Below, in pieces: positions 29,166-37,049 of a stretch of 64,000 nt of DNA. Source of the DNA: Parasedimentitalea psychrophila (lineage in GTDB: Bacteria; Pseudomonadota; Alphaproteobacteria; Rhodobacterales; Rhodobacteraceae). A program made the translations under genes and the position numbers. A model generated the notes under the pieces. That model was not told where the DNA came from. It worked only from the letters and a program-made list of their open reading frames with translations, and did not search any database. Positions within the stretch are counted from its first letter, which is position 1; each line of letters opens with the position of its first letter. The DNA lies in assembly GCF_030285785.1 (NCBI RefSeq), contig NZ_CP127247.1, forward strand, positions 1,139,501 to 1,203,500. The letters are read 5' to 3'.

Positions 29166-29534
29166 ATGGCAGATTACAAAGACTTATTGATACCGCTGGG
29201 ATTTATGTTTGCCTTCACTACCGCAACCGTTCTCGTCTTGGTGTTTCTTTGTCGGTCAGCAGGCTTAAGGCTGGGAAAGTCATCCTATGTTCGAGATCCG
29301 AAGGGTTTCATGCGTTTTTTATTACTCAAGGTGCTTCAGTCTCATGGATATATCACCGAGGGCCAGTATAATTATTACGCGTCAAATGACTTAATCTCTT
29401 TGGAACTGGGTTCAAGCGCGATGAAAGCGCTTCGGCTGCGGCAAAAGATTGTCGTGGGGTTTTGTTTTCTAGTTATGGCACAAACCGCGATTATCGCGCC
29501 AATAGCCATGTTTCAAGTGGTGTATAATATGTAG
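29166..29534 (+). CDS. Hypothetical two-helix membrane protein in A+T-rich patch
   Basis: Predicted 122 residues: an N-terminal helix (LLIPLGFMFAFTTATVLVLV), a cytosolic loop with FMRFLLLKVLQSHGYITEGQ, and a C-terminal helix (IVVGFCFLVMAQTAIIAPIA). No family recognised. Base composition is unlike the host genes. The spacer 29019-29165 holds no further gene. Confidence 0.55.
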   Translation: MADYKDLLIPLGFMFAFTTATVLVLVFLCRSAGLRLGKSSYVRDPKGFMRFLLLKVLQSHGYITEGQYNYYASNDLISLELGSSAMKALRLRQKIVVGFCFLVMAQTAIIAPIAMFQVVYNM

Positions 29535-29677
29535 GAATATCGAATGGGACGTGGTGATTCTGGTTCCGTTTTAACAATGAACTTCAAGATAATGGGAGCT
29601 TTCACATTTTTGGATTCGTTCGACTAACGTGAGCGTTGCGTCCCATCCTGAGTTCCCGACTAGCGCCCCCGACAACA

Positions 29678-29741
29678 GGCCCGCGCCTGACCTTGGGGAG
29701 GCGTGAATGCGCCTTCCCGGGGGGAAGATCAGGCGCGGGCC
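29678..29741 (-). repeat. Dispersed palindromic repeat, inverted copy
   Basis: Arms of 17 bases, GGCCCGCGCCTGACCTT (29678-29694) and AAGATCAGGCGCGGGCC (29725-29741), pair with one mismatch. The inside can extend the stem (GGGGAGGCG with CGCCTTCCC). Read on the minus strand it aligns along its whole length with 6299-6361, including the CGGGAAGGCGC and CCTCCCCAAGGTCA core. It lies downstream of the cyclotransferase gene. Confidence 0.8.
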
Positions 29742-29781
29742 GTGCGGCTTCGCCTTACGTCCCAAAGTAGGCAGAACCGCC

Positions 29782-30351
29782 CTACCCCACCACAATAACC
29801 TTCGCACCGATGGCATCCAGATGATGATCCACCAGCTCTCGCTGTGCGACCTCTAGCAATTGATGACGGGGATAGATCGGTGCGGCGCGGTCGTTCAGGA
29901 TGGGGGCCTCCCAGCCGTCGGTGCTGGCGAAAAACGCCGCCACACCCGCCACGCCAAACACCTGATCATAACCCTGCACCACCACATCCAGATAGCTCAG
30001 CAAGATCGGATGCCGCGCCGACCCCGGCATTTGGGCAGAACGTGGCACCGCGTATAGCGAGATCTCGGGCGCCGGCCGCAGCCCATGCGCAACCGCGCCC
30101 AAAAGCGGCAGCCGGTCATAGGCGTATTCACGACCGTCCAGTGCGTCCCAATCCGCCCCCGGCACCGCCGCGATCAGCCCGTCGATCTCGCTGCCAGCGC
30201 AGGGCACTGCCGACAGAAACGCCACCTCGCGCAATTCAGTATGCACCCAGGCGCGGCGCCAGCCGGATAGGCGCGCTGGTTGCGGGTCGTGATAGGCATG
30301 GGTGCCCAGGTTCACCAGGCTGCCATAGCCAAAGAAATAGGGGGGGGACAT
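29782..30351 (-). CDS. Gamma-glutamylcyclotransferase-family protein
   Basis: Predicted 189-residue cytosolic protein. The GGCT fold is shown by FFGYGSLVNLGTHAY near the N-terminus (substrate-binding loop), LSGWRRAWVH, and the acidic residue in LDGREYAYDRL at the usual catalytic Glu place. The family releases 5-oxoproline from gamma-glutamyl peptides or amines; the substrate here is unknown. The ATG at 30351 is chosen because the frame upstream overlaps the divergent Rrf2 gene. The two genes may be linked functionally. Confidence 0.8.
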   Translation of the reverse strand: MSPPYFFGYGSLVNLGTHAYHDPQPARLSGWRRAWVHTELREVAFLSAVPCAGSEIDGLIAAVPGADWDALDGREYAYDRLPLLGAVAHGLRPAPEISLYAVPRSAQMPGSARHPILLSYLDVVVQGYDQVFGVAGVAAFFASTDGWEAPILNDRAAPIYPRHQLLEVAQRELVDHHLDAIGAKVIVVG

Positions 30352-30428
30352 CCGCTCAGGGCCTCGCAGGCAGTCGATCAGGGTTTTGATGTATGTCAAA
30401 CCGCTTTTTGCCGCACTGTGCAATACAG

Positions 30429-30453
30429 AATGCGAAATTCCAATTGGAGCATT
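30429..30453 (+). promoter_or_regulatory. Possible Rrf2 operator overlapping its own ribosome site
   Basis: AATGC (30429-30433) and GCATT (30449-30453) form a dyad around an A+T-rich centre (GAAATTCCAATTGGA). It covers the GGAG used by the Rrf2 gene starting at 30458. NsrR/RirA-type operators are A+T-rich dyads of about this size, so autoregulation is possible. The match to a known consensus is weak. Confidence 0.3.
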
Positions 30454-30457
30454 GCAA

Positions 30458-30904
30458 ATGCGCATTACCAAAAGAACCAACATCGCGGTGCGGTTGCTGA
30501 TGTACTGTGCCGCAAACCCCGATCGCCTGGTCACCAAGGCCGAGATCGCCAAGTGCTGCAATGTCTCTGAAAACCATCTGGCCCAGGTGATCAATCAATT
30601 GGGCCAATTGGGTTTTCTAAACACCCAGCGGGGCCGCAACGGCGGCATGACCCTGGCCCGGCCCACCGGCCAGATCCGCATCGGCGACGTGTTCCGCAAG
30701 GTCGAAGGCGAAGTGCCCAGCGGCGAGTGTTTTGCCGATTCGGACAACAGCTGCCCGCTGACCAATGCCTGCCGCCTGAAGATGGCGCTGACAGATGCGG
30801 CGCAGGCCTTTTATGGCGCGCTGGACGATATCACCCTCGAGGCGCTGGTCTGTGACAACCATGATCTAATGAAGATCCTGCAACCCATCAGCTGCGGCCG
30901 CTAA
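30458..30904 (+). CDS. Rrf2-family iron-sulfur transcriptional regulator (NsrR/RirA type)
   Basis: Predicted 148-residue DNA-binding protein. The winged helix-turn-helix spans about residues 25-60 (AEIAKCCNVSENHLAQVINQL, wing QRGRNGGM). Three cysteines, C91, C99 and C105 in GECFADSDNSCPLTNACRL, have the spacing expected for a [2Fe-2S] or [4Fe-4S] cluster. NsrR senses nitric oxide and RirA senses iron; sequence alone does not settle which. ATG at 30458 with GGAG 8 bases upstream. Divergent from the cyclotransferase-like gene. Confidence 0.88.
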   Translation: MRITKRTNIAVRLLMYCAANPDRLVTKAEIAKCCNVSENHLAQVINQLGQLGFLNTQRGRNGGMTLARPTGQIRIGDVFRKVEGEVPSGECFADSDNSCPLTNACRLKMALTDAAQAFYGALDDITLEALVCDNHDLMKILQPISCGR

Positions 30905-30924
30905 GCCGCAGCTAAGATTTGATC

Positions 30925-33456
30925 CTATTCGCGGGACCGAAGCTGCCCGGCCGGACGGGTCGCCAGCGGTTGCCAGGCAAAGGCCAGCCCGGCCAGCAGA
31001 GTGGCCAGCACACCGCCGGCGATGATGGCAAGCGCATTGGGCCAGATCACCTGATAGCTGATTTCAAACACATATGTGTTCACCGCCCAGGCCCCTGCGG
31101 TTCCGGCCGCCAGTGCCACCAACCCGGCCCCTGCCCCCAGAATAACCGAGCGCAGGGCAAAGCTGGCCAGAATACGCGCCCGTGACGCACCAAGGGTTTT
31201 CAGCAGCGCCGCCTCGTAGCGCCGTGCCGGCTCCCCCGCAGCAGCGGTCCCCAGCAGCACCAGAAACCCGGTCAGCAGCGTTGCTGCCGCACCGTAAGCG
31301 GTGGCCGAGGCGATCTGGCGCAGGATCTCGGACACCCGCTCAATCGCGTCGCGCACCCGGATCGCGGTGACATTGGGCATGTCGCGGCCCAGATCGCGCA
31401 GGATCTGCGCCTCGGCCTGCTCGTCGGAATAAACCGTAGCGATAAAGCTGTGCGGTGCCTTGGCCAGCGCCGCCTCGTTCAGCACCAGCACAAAGCCCAT
31501 TCCGGCGCTGGAGAAATCCACTTCGCGCAGGCTGGTGATACTTGCAGTGATGTCGCGGCCAAGAATATTCAGGGTCAGGCTGTCGCCCAGCTGCAGCCCC
31601 AGTTCCTCGGCCTCCTCAGTGGCAAAACTGATCTGCGGCGGACCGCTGTAATCCTCTGGCCACCAGCTGCCGGCGGTGATCTGGGTGCCCTCGGGCTGCG
31701 CGCCCGCATAGGTGATGCCGCGGTCGCCCCGGACCACCCAGTGATCGCCGGCAACTTCGCGCGCGGGCTGGCCGTTGATCTTGGTGACAACGCCGCGCAG
31801 CATCGGCGCGCTTTGCATTTTCGACACTGCCGGATCATCATTGATGCGTTTGGCAAAGGCCGGCATCTGGTCGCGTTGGATATCGACAAAGAAATAAGAC
31901 GGCGCGCGGTCTGGCAGGTTATCGCCAATGGCGCGGCGCATGTTGCCGTCGATCTGGCCAATCGCCGCCAGCACCGTCAGCCCCAGTCCCAACGACAGCA
32001 CAACCGGAGTGGCGCCGTCACGGGCAGTGCCAATCGCCGACAGTGCCCAGCGCAGCGCCGGACGCCCCCGCGCCAATCGGGTTGAGCGCCGCGCCACAGC
32101 GCCAAGCGCCAGCGCCGCCAGCAGCAGCACCGACAGTGCCGCTGCCAAACCAGCGGCGCTCCACAGGGTCAATTCAGGCGATCCGCTAAACAGCGCCGCC
32201 GATCCCACCAGCAGCGCCAGCGCCAGGGCGGTGGCCAGCAGATAGCGCGGTGCAGGCAGGTGGTTGCGACCCGCAAAAGCATCGCGAAACAGCGCTGCGG
32301 CCCGAATGCGTTCGGCGCGGGCCAGTGGCCAGAGGGTAAAGATAAAGGCGGTCAGCCCGCCATAAATTGCCGCCTCAGCCAGCGCCGAGGGGGACAGTGA
32401 GAAATCCGCCGGGAACGGCAGCTGCGCCGCAATCAGTGGCCCCAGCAGCACCGGTCCCAAGCCGCCAATCAGTAGACCAATGGCGATCCCCAGTAGCGCC
32501 AAGGCGCCAATCTGCAGGAAATAGGTCAGAAAGATGGTTGATCGATCAGCGCCAAGGGTGCGCAGGATGGCAATGGTCGAGGTCTTGGTCGCCAGATAGG
32601 CCCGCACCGCAGCCGAGACCCCGATGCCACCAACCGCCAGACCGGACAGGCCAACAAGGATCAGAAACGAGCTCAGTCGCTCGACAAACCGGGTGATACC
32701 GGGGGCGCCGTTACGGGCATCGCTCCAGCGCATGCCGCTGTCCCCGAACTGGCTCAGCGCCTGTTGCTTGATCATCTCCAGATCGGTGCCGTCCGGCAGA
32801 TCCATGCGGTATTTGGTTTCAAACAAGGTGCCAGGGGCCAGCAGACCCGAGGCTTGCAGCGCATGGGTTGCGACCAAGGTGCGTGGCCCAATGGTAAAGC
32901 CCGAAGCCGCCGCATCCGGTTCAACCACGATATCCGCCATCAGACGAAAATCCTGCGTGCCCAGTTGAAAGACATCACCCGGCAGCAGCCCCAGACGCGC
33001 CGACAAGGCCAGCTGCATGACCGCACCCGGTACTCCGTCGGCGCCAGCCAAGGCCTGCTCTAGTGGCATCGGTGGCGCCAGCTCTACGGTGCCAGTCAAT
33101 GGGTACAGATCATCCACCGCTTTGACCTGCGTTAGGGCGCGATCCTCGCCCACCACCGCCATGGAACGGAACTCGGCGATCTCGGACACTGTGGTGGCGC
33201 GGTCTGCCATCCAGGCGCGGCTGTCGTCATCGGCAAAGCGATAGGTGAACTCCATCTCGGCGTCACCGCCAAGGATCACCGCGCCCTGACTGGACAGGCC
33301 ATATTCAATCGAGGCCCGCACGGTGCCAATGGCGGCGATCACCGCAACGCCAAGCGCCAGACAGGCCAGAAAGATACGAAACCCTCGCAGCCCACCACGC
33401 AGCTCGCGGCGGGCAAAGCGCCAGGCCAGCGACAGGGAGGGAAACAGGGAGCTCAT
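30925..33456 (-). CDS. ABC transporter permease, FtsX-like (YbbP type)
   Basis: Predicted 843-residue inner-membrane protein. An N-terminal helix (IFLACLALGVAVIAAIGTV) is followed by a large periplasmic domain. A first FtsX block of helices is at about residues 255-400 (LVGLSGLAVGGIGVSAAVRAYLATK), then more helices around 400-460, a second periplasmic domain, and a C-terminal FtsX block (TLLTGFLVLLGTAAAGEPARR, LKTLGASRARI). Such permeases move lipids or lipophilic substrates outward. The start overlaps the end of the ATPase gene by 4 bases. Confidence 0.92.
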   Translation of the reverse strand: MSSLFPSLSLAWRFARRELRGGLRGFRIFLACLALGVAVIAAIGTVRASIEYGLSSQGAVILGGDAEMEFTYRFADDDSRAWMADRATTVSEIAEFRSMAVVGEDRALTQVKAVDDLYPLTGTVELAPPMPLEQALAGADGVPGAVMQLALSARLGLLPGDVFQLGTQDFRLMADIVVEPDAAASGFTIGPRTLVATHALQASGLLAPGTLFETKYRMDLPDGTDLEMIKQQALSQFGDSGMRWSDARNGAPGITRFVERLSSFLILVGLSGLAVGGIGVSAAVRAYLATKTSTIAILRTLGADRSTIFLTYFLQIGALALLGIAIGLLIGGLGPVLLGPLIAAQLPFPADFSLSPSALAEAAIYGGLTAFIFTLWPLARAERIRAAALFRDAFAGRNHLPAPRYLLATALALALLVGSAALFSGSPELTLWSAAGLAAALSVLLLAALALGAVARRSTRLARGRPALRWALSAIGTARDGATPVVLSLGLGLTVLAAIGQIDGNMRRAIGDNLPDRAPSYFFVDIQRDQMPAFAKRINDDPAVSKMQSAPMLRGVVTKINGQPAREVAGDHWVVRGDRGITYAGAQPEGTQITAGSWWPEDYSGPPQISFATEEAEELGLQLGDSLTLNILGRDITASITSLREVDFSSAGMGFVLVLNEAALAKAPHSFIATVYSDEQAEAQILRDLGRDMPNVTAIRVRDAIERVSEILRQIASATAYGAAATLLTGFLVLLGTAAAGEPARRYEAALLKTLGASRARILASFALRSVILGAGAGLVALAAGTAGAWAVNTYVFEISYQVIWPNALAIIAGGVLATLLAGLAFAWQPLATRPAGQLRSRE

Positions 33457-34160
33457 TCCGCGGCCTTTTGATTGGCTGCGGCATCAATATGACCATCGCG
33501 CAGATGCACCACACGATCACAGCGCGCCGCCAGTTCGGGGGCGTGGGTGACCATGATCAGGGTGGCACCATGGCGGTCGCGCAGGTCAAACAACAGGTCC
33601 ATGATCGCGCGGCCATTGGCCTCGTCCAGATTGCCGGTGGGTTCATCCGCCAGCAGAATGTCAGGCCGTGGTGCCACCGCGCGGGCCAGCGCCACCCGCT
33701 GTTGTTCGCCGCCCGACAGCTGCGCCGGGAAATGACCCGCACGCGCGCCCAGCCCCACTGCCTCTAGTTCAGCCTGGGCCCGCTCAAAGGCATCGGTGTG
33801 GCCGGCCAGTTCCAGCGGCGTGGCGACGTTTTCCAGTGCGGTCATGGTGGGGATCAGGTGGAAGCTCTGGAACACCACGCCCATGTGGTCGCGGCGGAAC
33901 CGGGCCAGCGCGTCCTCGTTCATGGCGGTCAGATCCTGGCCCAGCGCGGTGATGATGCCGCCGCTGGCCTGTTCCAGCCCGCCCATCAGCATCAGCAGCG
34001 ACGACTTGCCCGAGCCCGAGGGGCCGACCAGCCCCAGTGTCTCGCCGACAGCAACATCCAAATTGATCTGCTGCAGGATATCCACCACTCCGGTATTGCC
34101 ATTCAGCGACAAAGACGCATCTTGGAGACGAAGAATTGGAGCGGTGGTTTGCAATGTCAT
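33453..34160 (-). CDS. ABC transporter ATP-binding protein (YbbA/LolD type)
   Basis: Predicted 235-residue ATPase. Walker A is GPSGSGKSS, the Q-loop is GVVFQSFHLIPTMTALENV, the signature is LSGGEQQRVALARAV, and Walker B is ILLADEPTGNLD. The MacB/LolD subfamily pattern fits the FtsX-like permease encoded next to it. The start at 34160 matches family length; the longer open frame would run into the divergent esterase gene. Genes of this type beside a tesA-like esterase are a conserved arrangement. Confidence 0.94.
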   Translation of the reverse strand: MTLQTTAPILRLQDASLSLNGNTGVVDILQQINLDVAVGETLGLVGPSGSGKSSLLMLMGGLEQASGGIITALGQDLTAMNEDALARFRRDHMGVVFQSFHLIPTMTALENVATPLELAGHTDAFERAQAELEAVGLGARAGHFPAQLSGGEQQRVALARAVAPRPDILLADEPTGNLDEANGRAIMDLLFDLRDRHGATLIMVTHAPELAARCDRVVHLRDGHIDAAANQKAAE

Positions 34161-34209
34161 GGGGCTCTGCCTAATTGGTTTATCGTAGCGATATGGAGGT
34201 TCTACAGAA

Positions 34210-34854
34210 ATGCACAAGGTGCTGGCCGCTTTGGCCTTTATATTTATTACCACCGGGGCCCTGGCCGAACCGCTGCGCATCACCGCATTTGGCGACAGTC
34301 TGGTGCATGGCTATGGTTTGGGCCCGGATCAGGGGCTGGTGCCGCAACTGCAGAGCTGGCTGACGGACCACGGCGCCGAGGTGACGCTGACCAATGCCGG
34401 TGTGTCGGGCGACACCACGGCGGGCGGCGCGGCGCGGATCGACTGGACGCTGAGCGATGATCCTCAGGGGCTGATCGTACTGCTGGGTGGCAATGACCTG
34501 CTGCGCGGCATGCCAGCCGACAGGGCCAAGACCAATCTGTCGGCCATTCTGTCCGCAGCCCAAGCACAGGGGGTCGAGGTGCTGCTGATTGGGATGCTGG
34601 CACCGGGCAATTTTGGACCCGTCTACAAGGCCGAGTTTGATGCGATCTATGGCGATCTGGCAGCGCAATATGACAGCCTGCTGTTTGAGGATGCCTTTGC
34701 CGGGATATCCGCGCAGGTCTCTGGCGATCCGGTCGCCGCACAGCGCTATTTGCAGGGCGATGGCATTCACCCCAATGCCGAAGGCGTGGCGCTGAATGTC
34801 GCGGCGCTGGGGCCTGTAGCGTTGAAACTGGTGGCGCGAATTTCCGGTCCCTAG
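34210..34854 (+). CDS. Periplasmic GDSL arylesterase / lysophospholipase (TesA-like)
   Basis: Predicted 214-residue SGNH hydrolase. The signal peptide MHKVLAALAFIFITTGALA is followed by block I FGDSLVHGYGL (nucleophile Ser), a block II-like Gly region, block III GGNDLLRGM and block V DGIHPNAEG (catalytic Asp and His). It hydrolyses acyl esters, as TesA does for lysophospholipids and acyl-CoA. It is divergent from ybbA-ybbP-like genes, 49 bases apart, which supports a joint role in lipid handling. Confidence 0.93.
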   Translation: MHKVLAALAFIFITTGALAEPLRITAFGDSLVHGYGLGPDQGLVPQLQSWLTDHGAEVTLTNAGVSGDTTAGGAARIDWTLSDDPQGLIVLLGGNDLLRGMPADRAKTNLSAILSAAQAQGVEVLLIGMLAPGNFGPVYKAEFDAIYGDLAAQYDSLLFEDAFAGISAQVSGDPVAAQRYLQGDGIHPNAEGVALNVAALGPVALKLVARISGP

Positions 34855-34922
34855 CTCTTGCCAGGCGGCGGGCCGGCCAAGGGAAATTAGCGCAAACGGC
34901 AAAGTTGGTTATGTTGAACCGG

Positions 34923-35504
34923 TCAAAGAACCGTCACCACAGTTCCCAGTGGAACCCGCTGATACAGGTCAATGACGTGCTCGTTCAGCATGCGGATGCA
35001 GCCATTTGAAACGGATTGGCCGATGGTTTGCGGCTGGGTGGTGCCATGGATGCGGAAATAGGTGTCGACACCGTTTTGGAACAGATAGAGCGCCCGCGCG
35101 CCCAGTGGGTTATCGGGACCTCCGGGCTGCACATATTTGTTGTCGACAAACTTCGCATAGCTGCGGGGTTCGCGCTCGATCATCTCATCGGTCGGACGCC
35201 AGGTCGGCCATTCCTTTTTGACCTCGATCACCGCCGCGCCGGTGAACTCCAACCCCGCCTTGCCAACGCCAACACCGTAGCGCATCGCTTTGCGCTTATC
35301 GGTGACCAGATACAGATAGTATGAGCGCGGCAGGATCAGCATCTGCCCCGGCTCAAACTCTTTTTTGATCCGCACCTCTTGCGGTGTGGGGTCAAACACT
35401 GCGGGCTTTGATCTGGCCCTTGCCAAATGGGGCAGCGACAAGGCAGCCCCGCCAGCAACAGCAGAGTGGAGGAAACGGCGTCGATTAAGGCAGATAGGGA
35501 ACAT
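34923..35504 (-). CDS. L,D-transpeptidase (YkuD family)
   Basis: Predicted 193-residue periplasmic enzyme making 3-3 peptidoglycan cross-links or anchoring proteins to the wall. A twin-arginine-like signal (NRRRFLHSAVAGGAALSL) leads it. The catalytic YkuD motif is visible as FRIHGTTQPQTIG followed by SVSNGCIRM, where the Cys is the nucleophile. Length is typical of short roseobacter members. Confidence 0.93.
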   Translation of the reverse strand: MFPICLNRRRFLHSAVAGGAALSLPHLARARSKPAVFDPTPQEVRIKKEFEPGQMLILPRSYYLYLVTDKRKAMRYGVGVGKAGLEFTGAAVIEVKKEWPTWRPTDEMIEREPRSYAKFVDNKYVQPGGPDNPLGARALYLFQNGVDTYFRIHGTTQPQTIGQSVSNGCIRMLNEHVIDLYQRVPLGTVVTVL

Positions 35505-35682
35505 GGCAACACTCGTAAATTGGGAACACTGAGTTCACAGTTGGCGCAGCGGCCAGTTGGGTCAACGGTTTTAGCGGTTGTATGTCTTGTTTCACGATCA
35601 CCTTGGATGACGATTAATTGAACTTGAGCCCCGGGCCACAAAGCCTATACGGGAATTCGAATACAGTTGCGGAGGATGCATC

Positions 35683-36108
35683 ATGGGGGCGAAAACCCTG
35701 ACCTGTCTGTCTTGTGCCCAGTTGAACCGGGTCCCCGAGGACAAACTGCGCGCGGCGCCGATCTGTGGCACCTGCGGCGCGGCGCTGATGCCGGTCAAGC
35801 CAGTGGATGTGGACCCGGCGGTGTTGCAAAAGGCGGCGCAGAACGATGACCTGCCGCTGATCGTCGATTTCTGGGCGCCCTGGTGTGGACCCTGCAAGGC
35901 AATGGGACCTGAGTTCACCAAGGCGGCCAAAAAGCTGAGCGGCAAGGCGCGGCTGGTCAAGCTGAACACCCAGGCCCACCAATCCACCGGAGCGCGCTAT
36001 CGTATCAAGGGCATCCCCACGATGATCGCCTTTGAGCGTGGCAAGGAAAAGAAACGTCAGTCGGGTGCCCTGCGGGAAGGTCAGATTGTCGGCTGGGTCA
36101 AAGGGTGA
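35683..36108 (+). CDS. trxC: Thioredoxin 2 with zinc-ribbon N-terminus
   Basis: Predicted 141-residue cytosolic oxidoreductase. The N-terminal zinc finger uses two CxxC pairs (CLSC and CGTC), which distinguishes TrxC from TrxA. The thioredoxin fold has active site WCGPC in DFWAPWCGPCKAMGPEF and the cis-proline in KGIPTMIAFERG. ATG at 35683 follows GGAGGATGCATC. Confidence 0.95.
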   Translation: MGAKTLTCLSCAQLNRVPEDKLRAAPICGTCGAALMPVKPVDVDPAVLQKAAQNDDLPLIVDFWAPWCGPCKAMGPEFTKAAKKLSGKARLVKLNTQAHQSTGARYRIKGIPTMIAFERGKEKKRQSGALREGQIVGWVKG

Positions 36109-36119
36109 GGGGTGGCTGG

Positions 36120-36142
36120 GAAACACTCTGGGGAAGTGTTTC
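36120..36142 (+). terminator. Hairpin after trxC
   Basis: GAAACACT (36120-36127) pairs with AGTGTTTC (36135-36142) around a 7-base G-rich loop, 11 bases after the trxC stop. There is no clear T-run, so termination is only possible. Confidence 0.45.
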
Positions 36143-36221
36143 AACCCCGAACGGGCGGAGCCCCGGGCAGCCAGATGACAATCTGAACGAGACCATTTCC
36201 ATATGAGAACTGCCACTGACG

Positions 36222-36593
36222 CTACTTGGCGATCAGTGCTTCGCCCTCTTTGACCTTGGCGACCTTGCCCCGTGTTTGTTGCAGCACATGGGCAAGTTCA
36301 TGCACCAGCGTTTCGGGTTTCTTGGCATCCCCGGGACGCATGAAGTACACGTTGGGCCCTTGGGTAAATGCCTTGGCCTTGAGCTCTTTGCAGATCTCTT
36401 TGGTGTTGCCACCGGTGTGCACCCGCACTTTGGCCAGCTTCGCACCAAAGTGCTTTTCCAGACCGTCACGGACATCTTTCGGCAGTTTCTTTTCTTTGGT
36501 TCCTTCGGGCGCGTTTTTTAGCGCCTTGCGTTTGGCCTTCTTACCGCCAGTGGCCTCGACCATGGCGGCAATTTCTTCTGGGCTTTTGGCCAT
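36222..36593 (-). CDS. Small DUF4157 (eCIS core) zinc-metalloprotease-like protein
   Basis: Predicted 123-residue protein. After a Lys/Ala-rich N-terminus it carries almost only the DUF4157 domain: LPKDVRDGLEKHFGAKLAKV, RVHTGGNT, KAFTQGPNVYFMRPG and the metal-binding HELAHVLQQ (HExxH). DUF4157 is usually fused to toxins or found with extracellular contractile injection systems. Here it is a stand-alone domain with no such neighbours. The ATG at 36593 has GGAG 6 bases upstream and is preferred over 36620. No signal peptide. Function unknown. Confidence 0.85.
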   Translation of the reverse strand: MAKSPEEIAAMVEATGGKKAKRKALKNAPEGTKEKKLPKDVRDGLEKHFGAKLAKVRVHTGGNTKEICKELKAKAFTQGPNVYFMRPGDAKKPETLVHELAHVLQQTRGKVAKVKEGEALIAK

Positions 36594-36991
36594 TGGAGAC
36601 TCCACTTCCTGTAGAAACACGCGTTGGACTTGCAGGCCAGAATAGATTTCCTGAGGATTCTGTCAAATTTCACCCACACAACGACGTGCTGGATCATAAC
36701 CTTGCCGCAGGTCAATAGGCCGGTCAGCGCGTGGCCTCCGGTACTACAGTCAGGTTGCACTCAAATATTGCTAAATCGGGTGATAGAAGTGGCGGCGCCA
36801 CCAAAGCGGATTTGGACGGGAGATCAATCCCGTGTGCTAAACGTTGTCTCTGCGCGCCCCAGTCTTTGCGGGGCCCTGTTCCAGGTGCCGGGGATGTCAG
36901 GCCCGGCGGTAATCGCGATTGGGGAGCGTTTTGCCAGACCGGGGTAAAGCTGACGCTAATTGAGCGAACGGTCGGGGCGATAAAGGGCAAC
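36594..36991. other. Gene-free spacer upstream of the DUF4157 gene
   Basis: About 400 bases between the DUF4157 gene and the gltX terminator. Open frames on both strands here lack protein-like composition. I see no RNA gene or repeat. Confidence 0.5.
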
Positions 36992-37026
36992 AAAAAACCG
37001 CGCCCGCCAATCTGGCAGGCGCGGTT
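36992..37026 (-). terminator. Rho-independent terminator of gltX
   Basis: AACCGCGCCCGCC (36996-37008) pairs with GGCAGGCGCGGTT (37014-37026) with one wobble. Read on the minus strand, the stem runs into TTTTTTG. It begins 24 bases beyond the gltX stop. Confidence 0.92.
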
Positions 37027-37049
37027 CAAAATTCAGGAGAGAAACCCGG

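Noticed and set aside
35614-36216. A 200-residue open frame opposite trxC
   Set aside because: trxC has its zinc cysteines, WCGPC and a ribosome site; the antisense frame has none of these.
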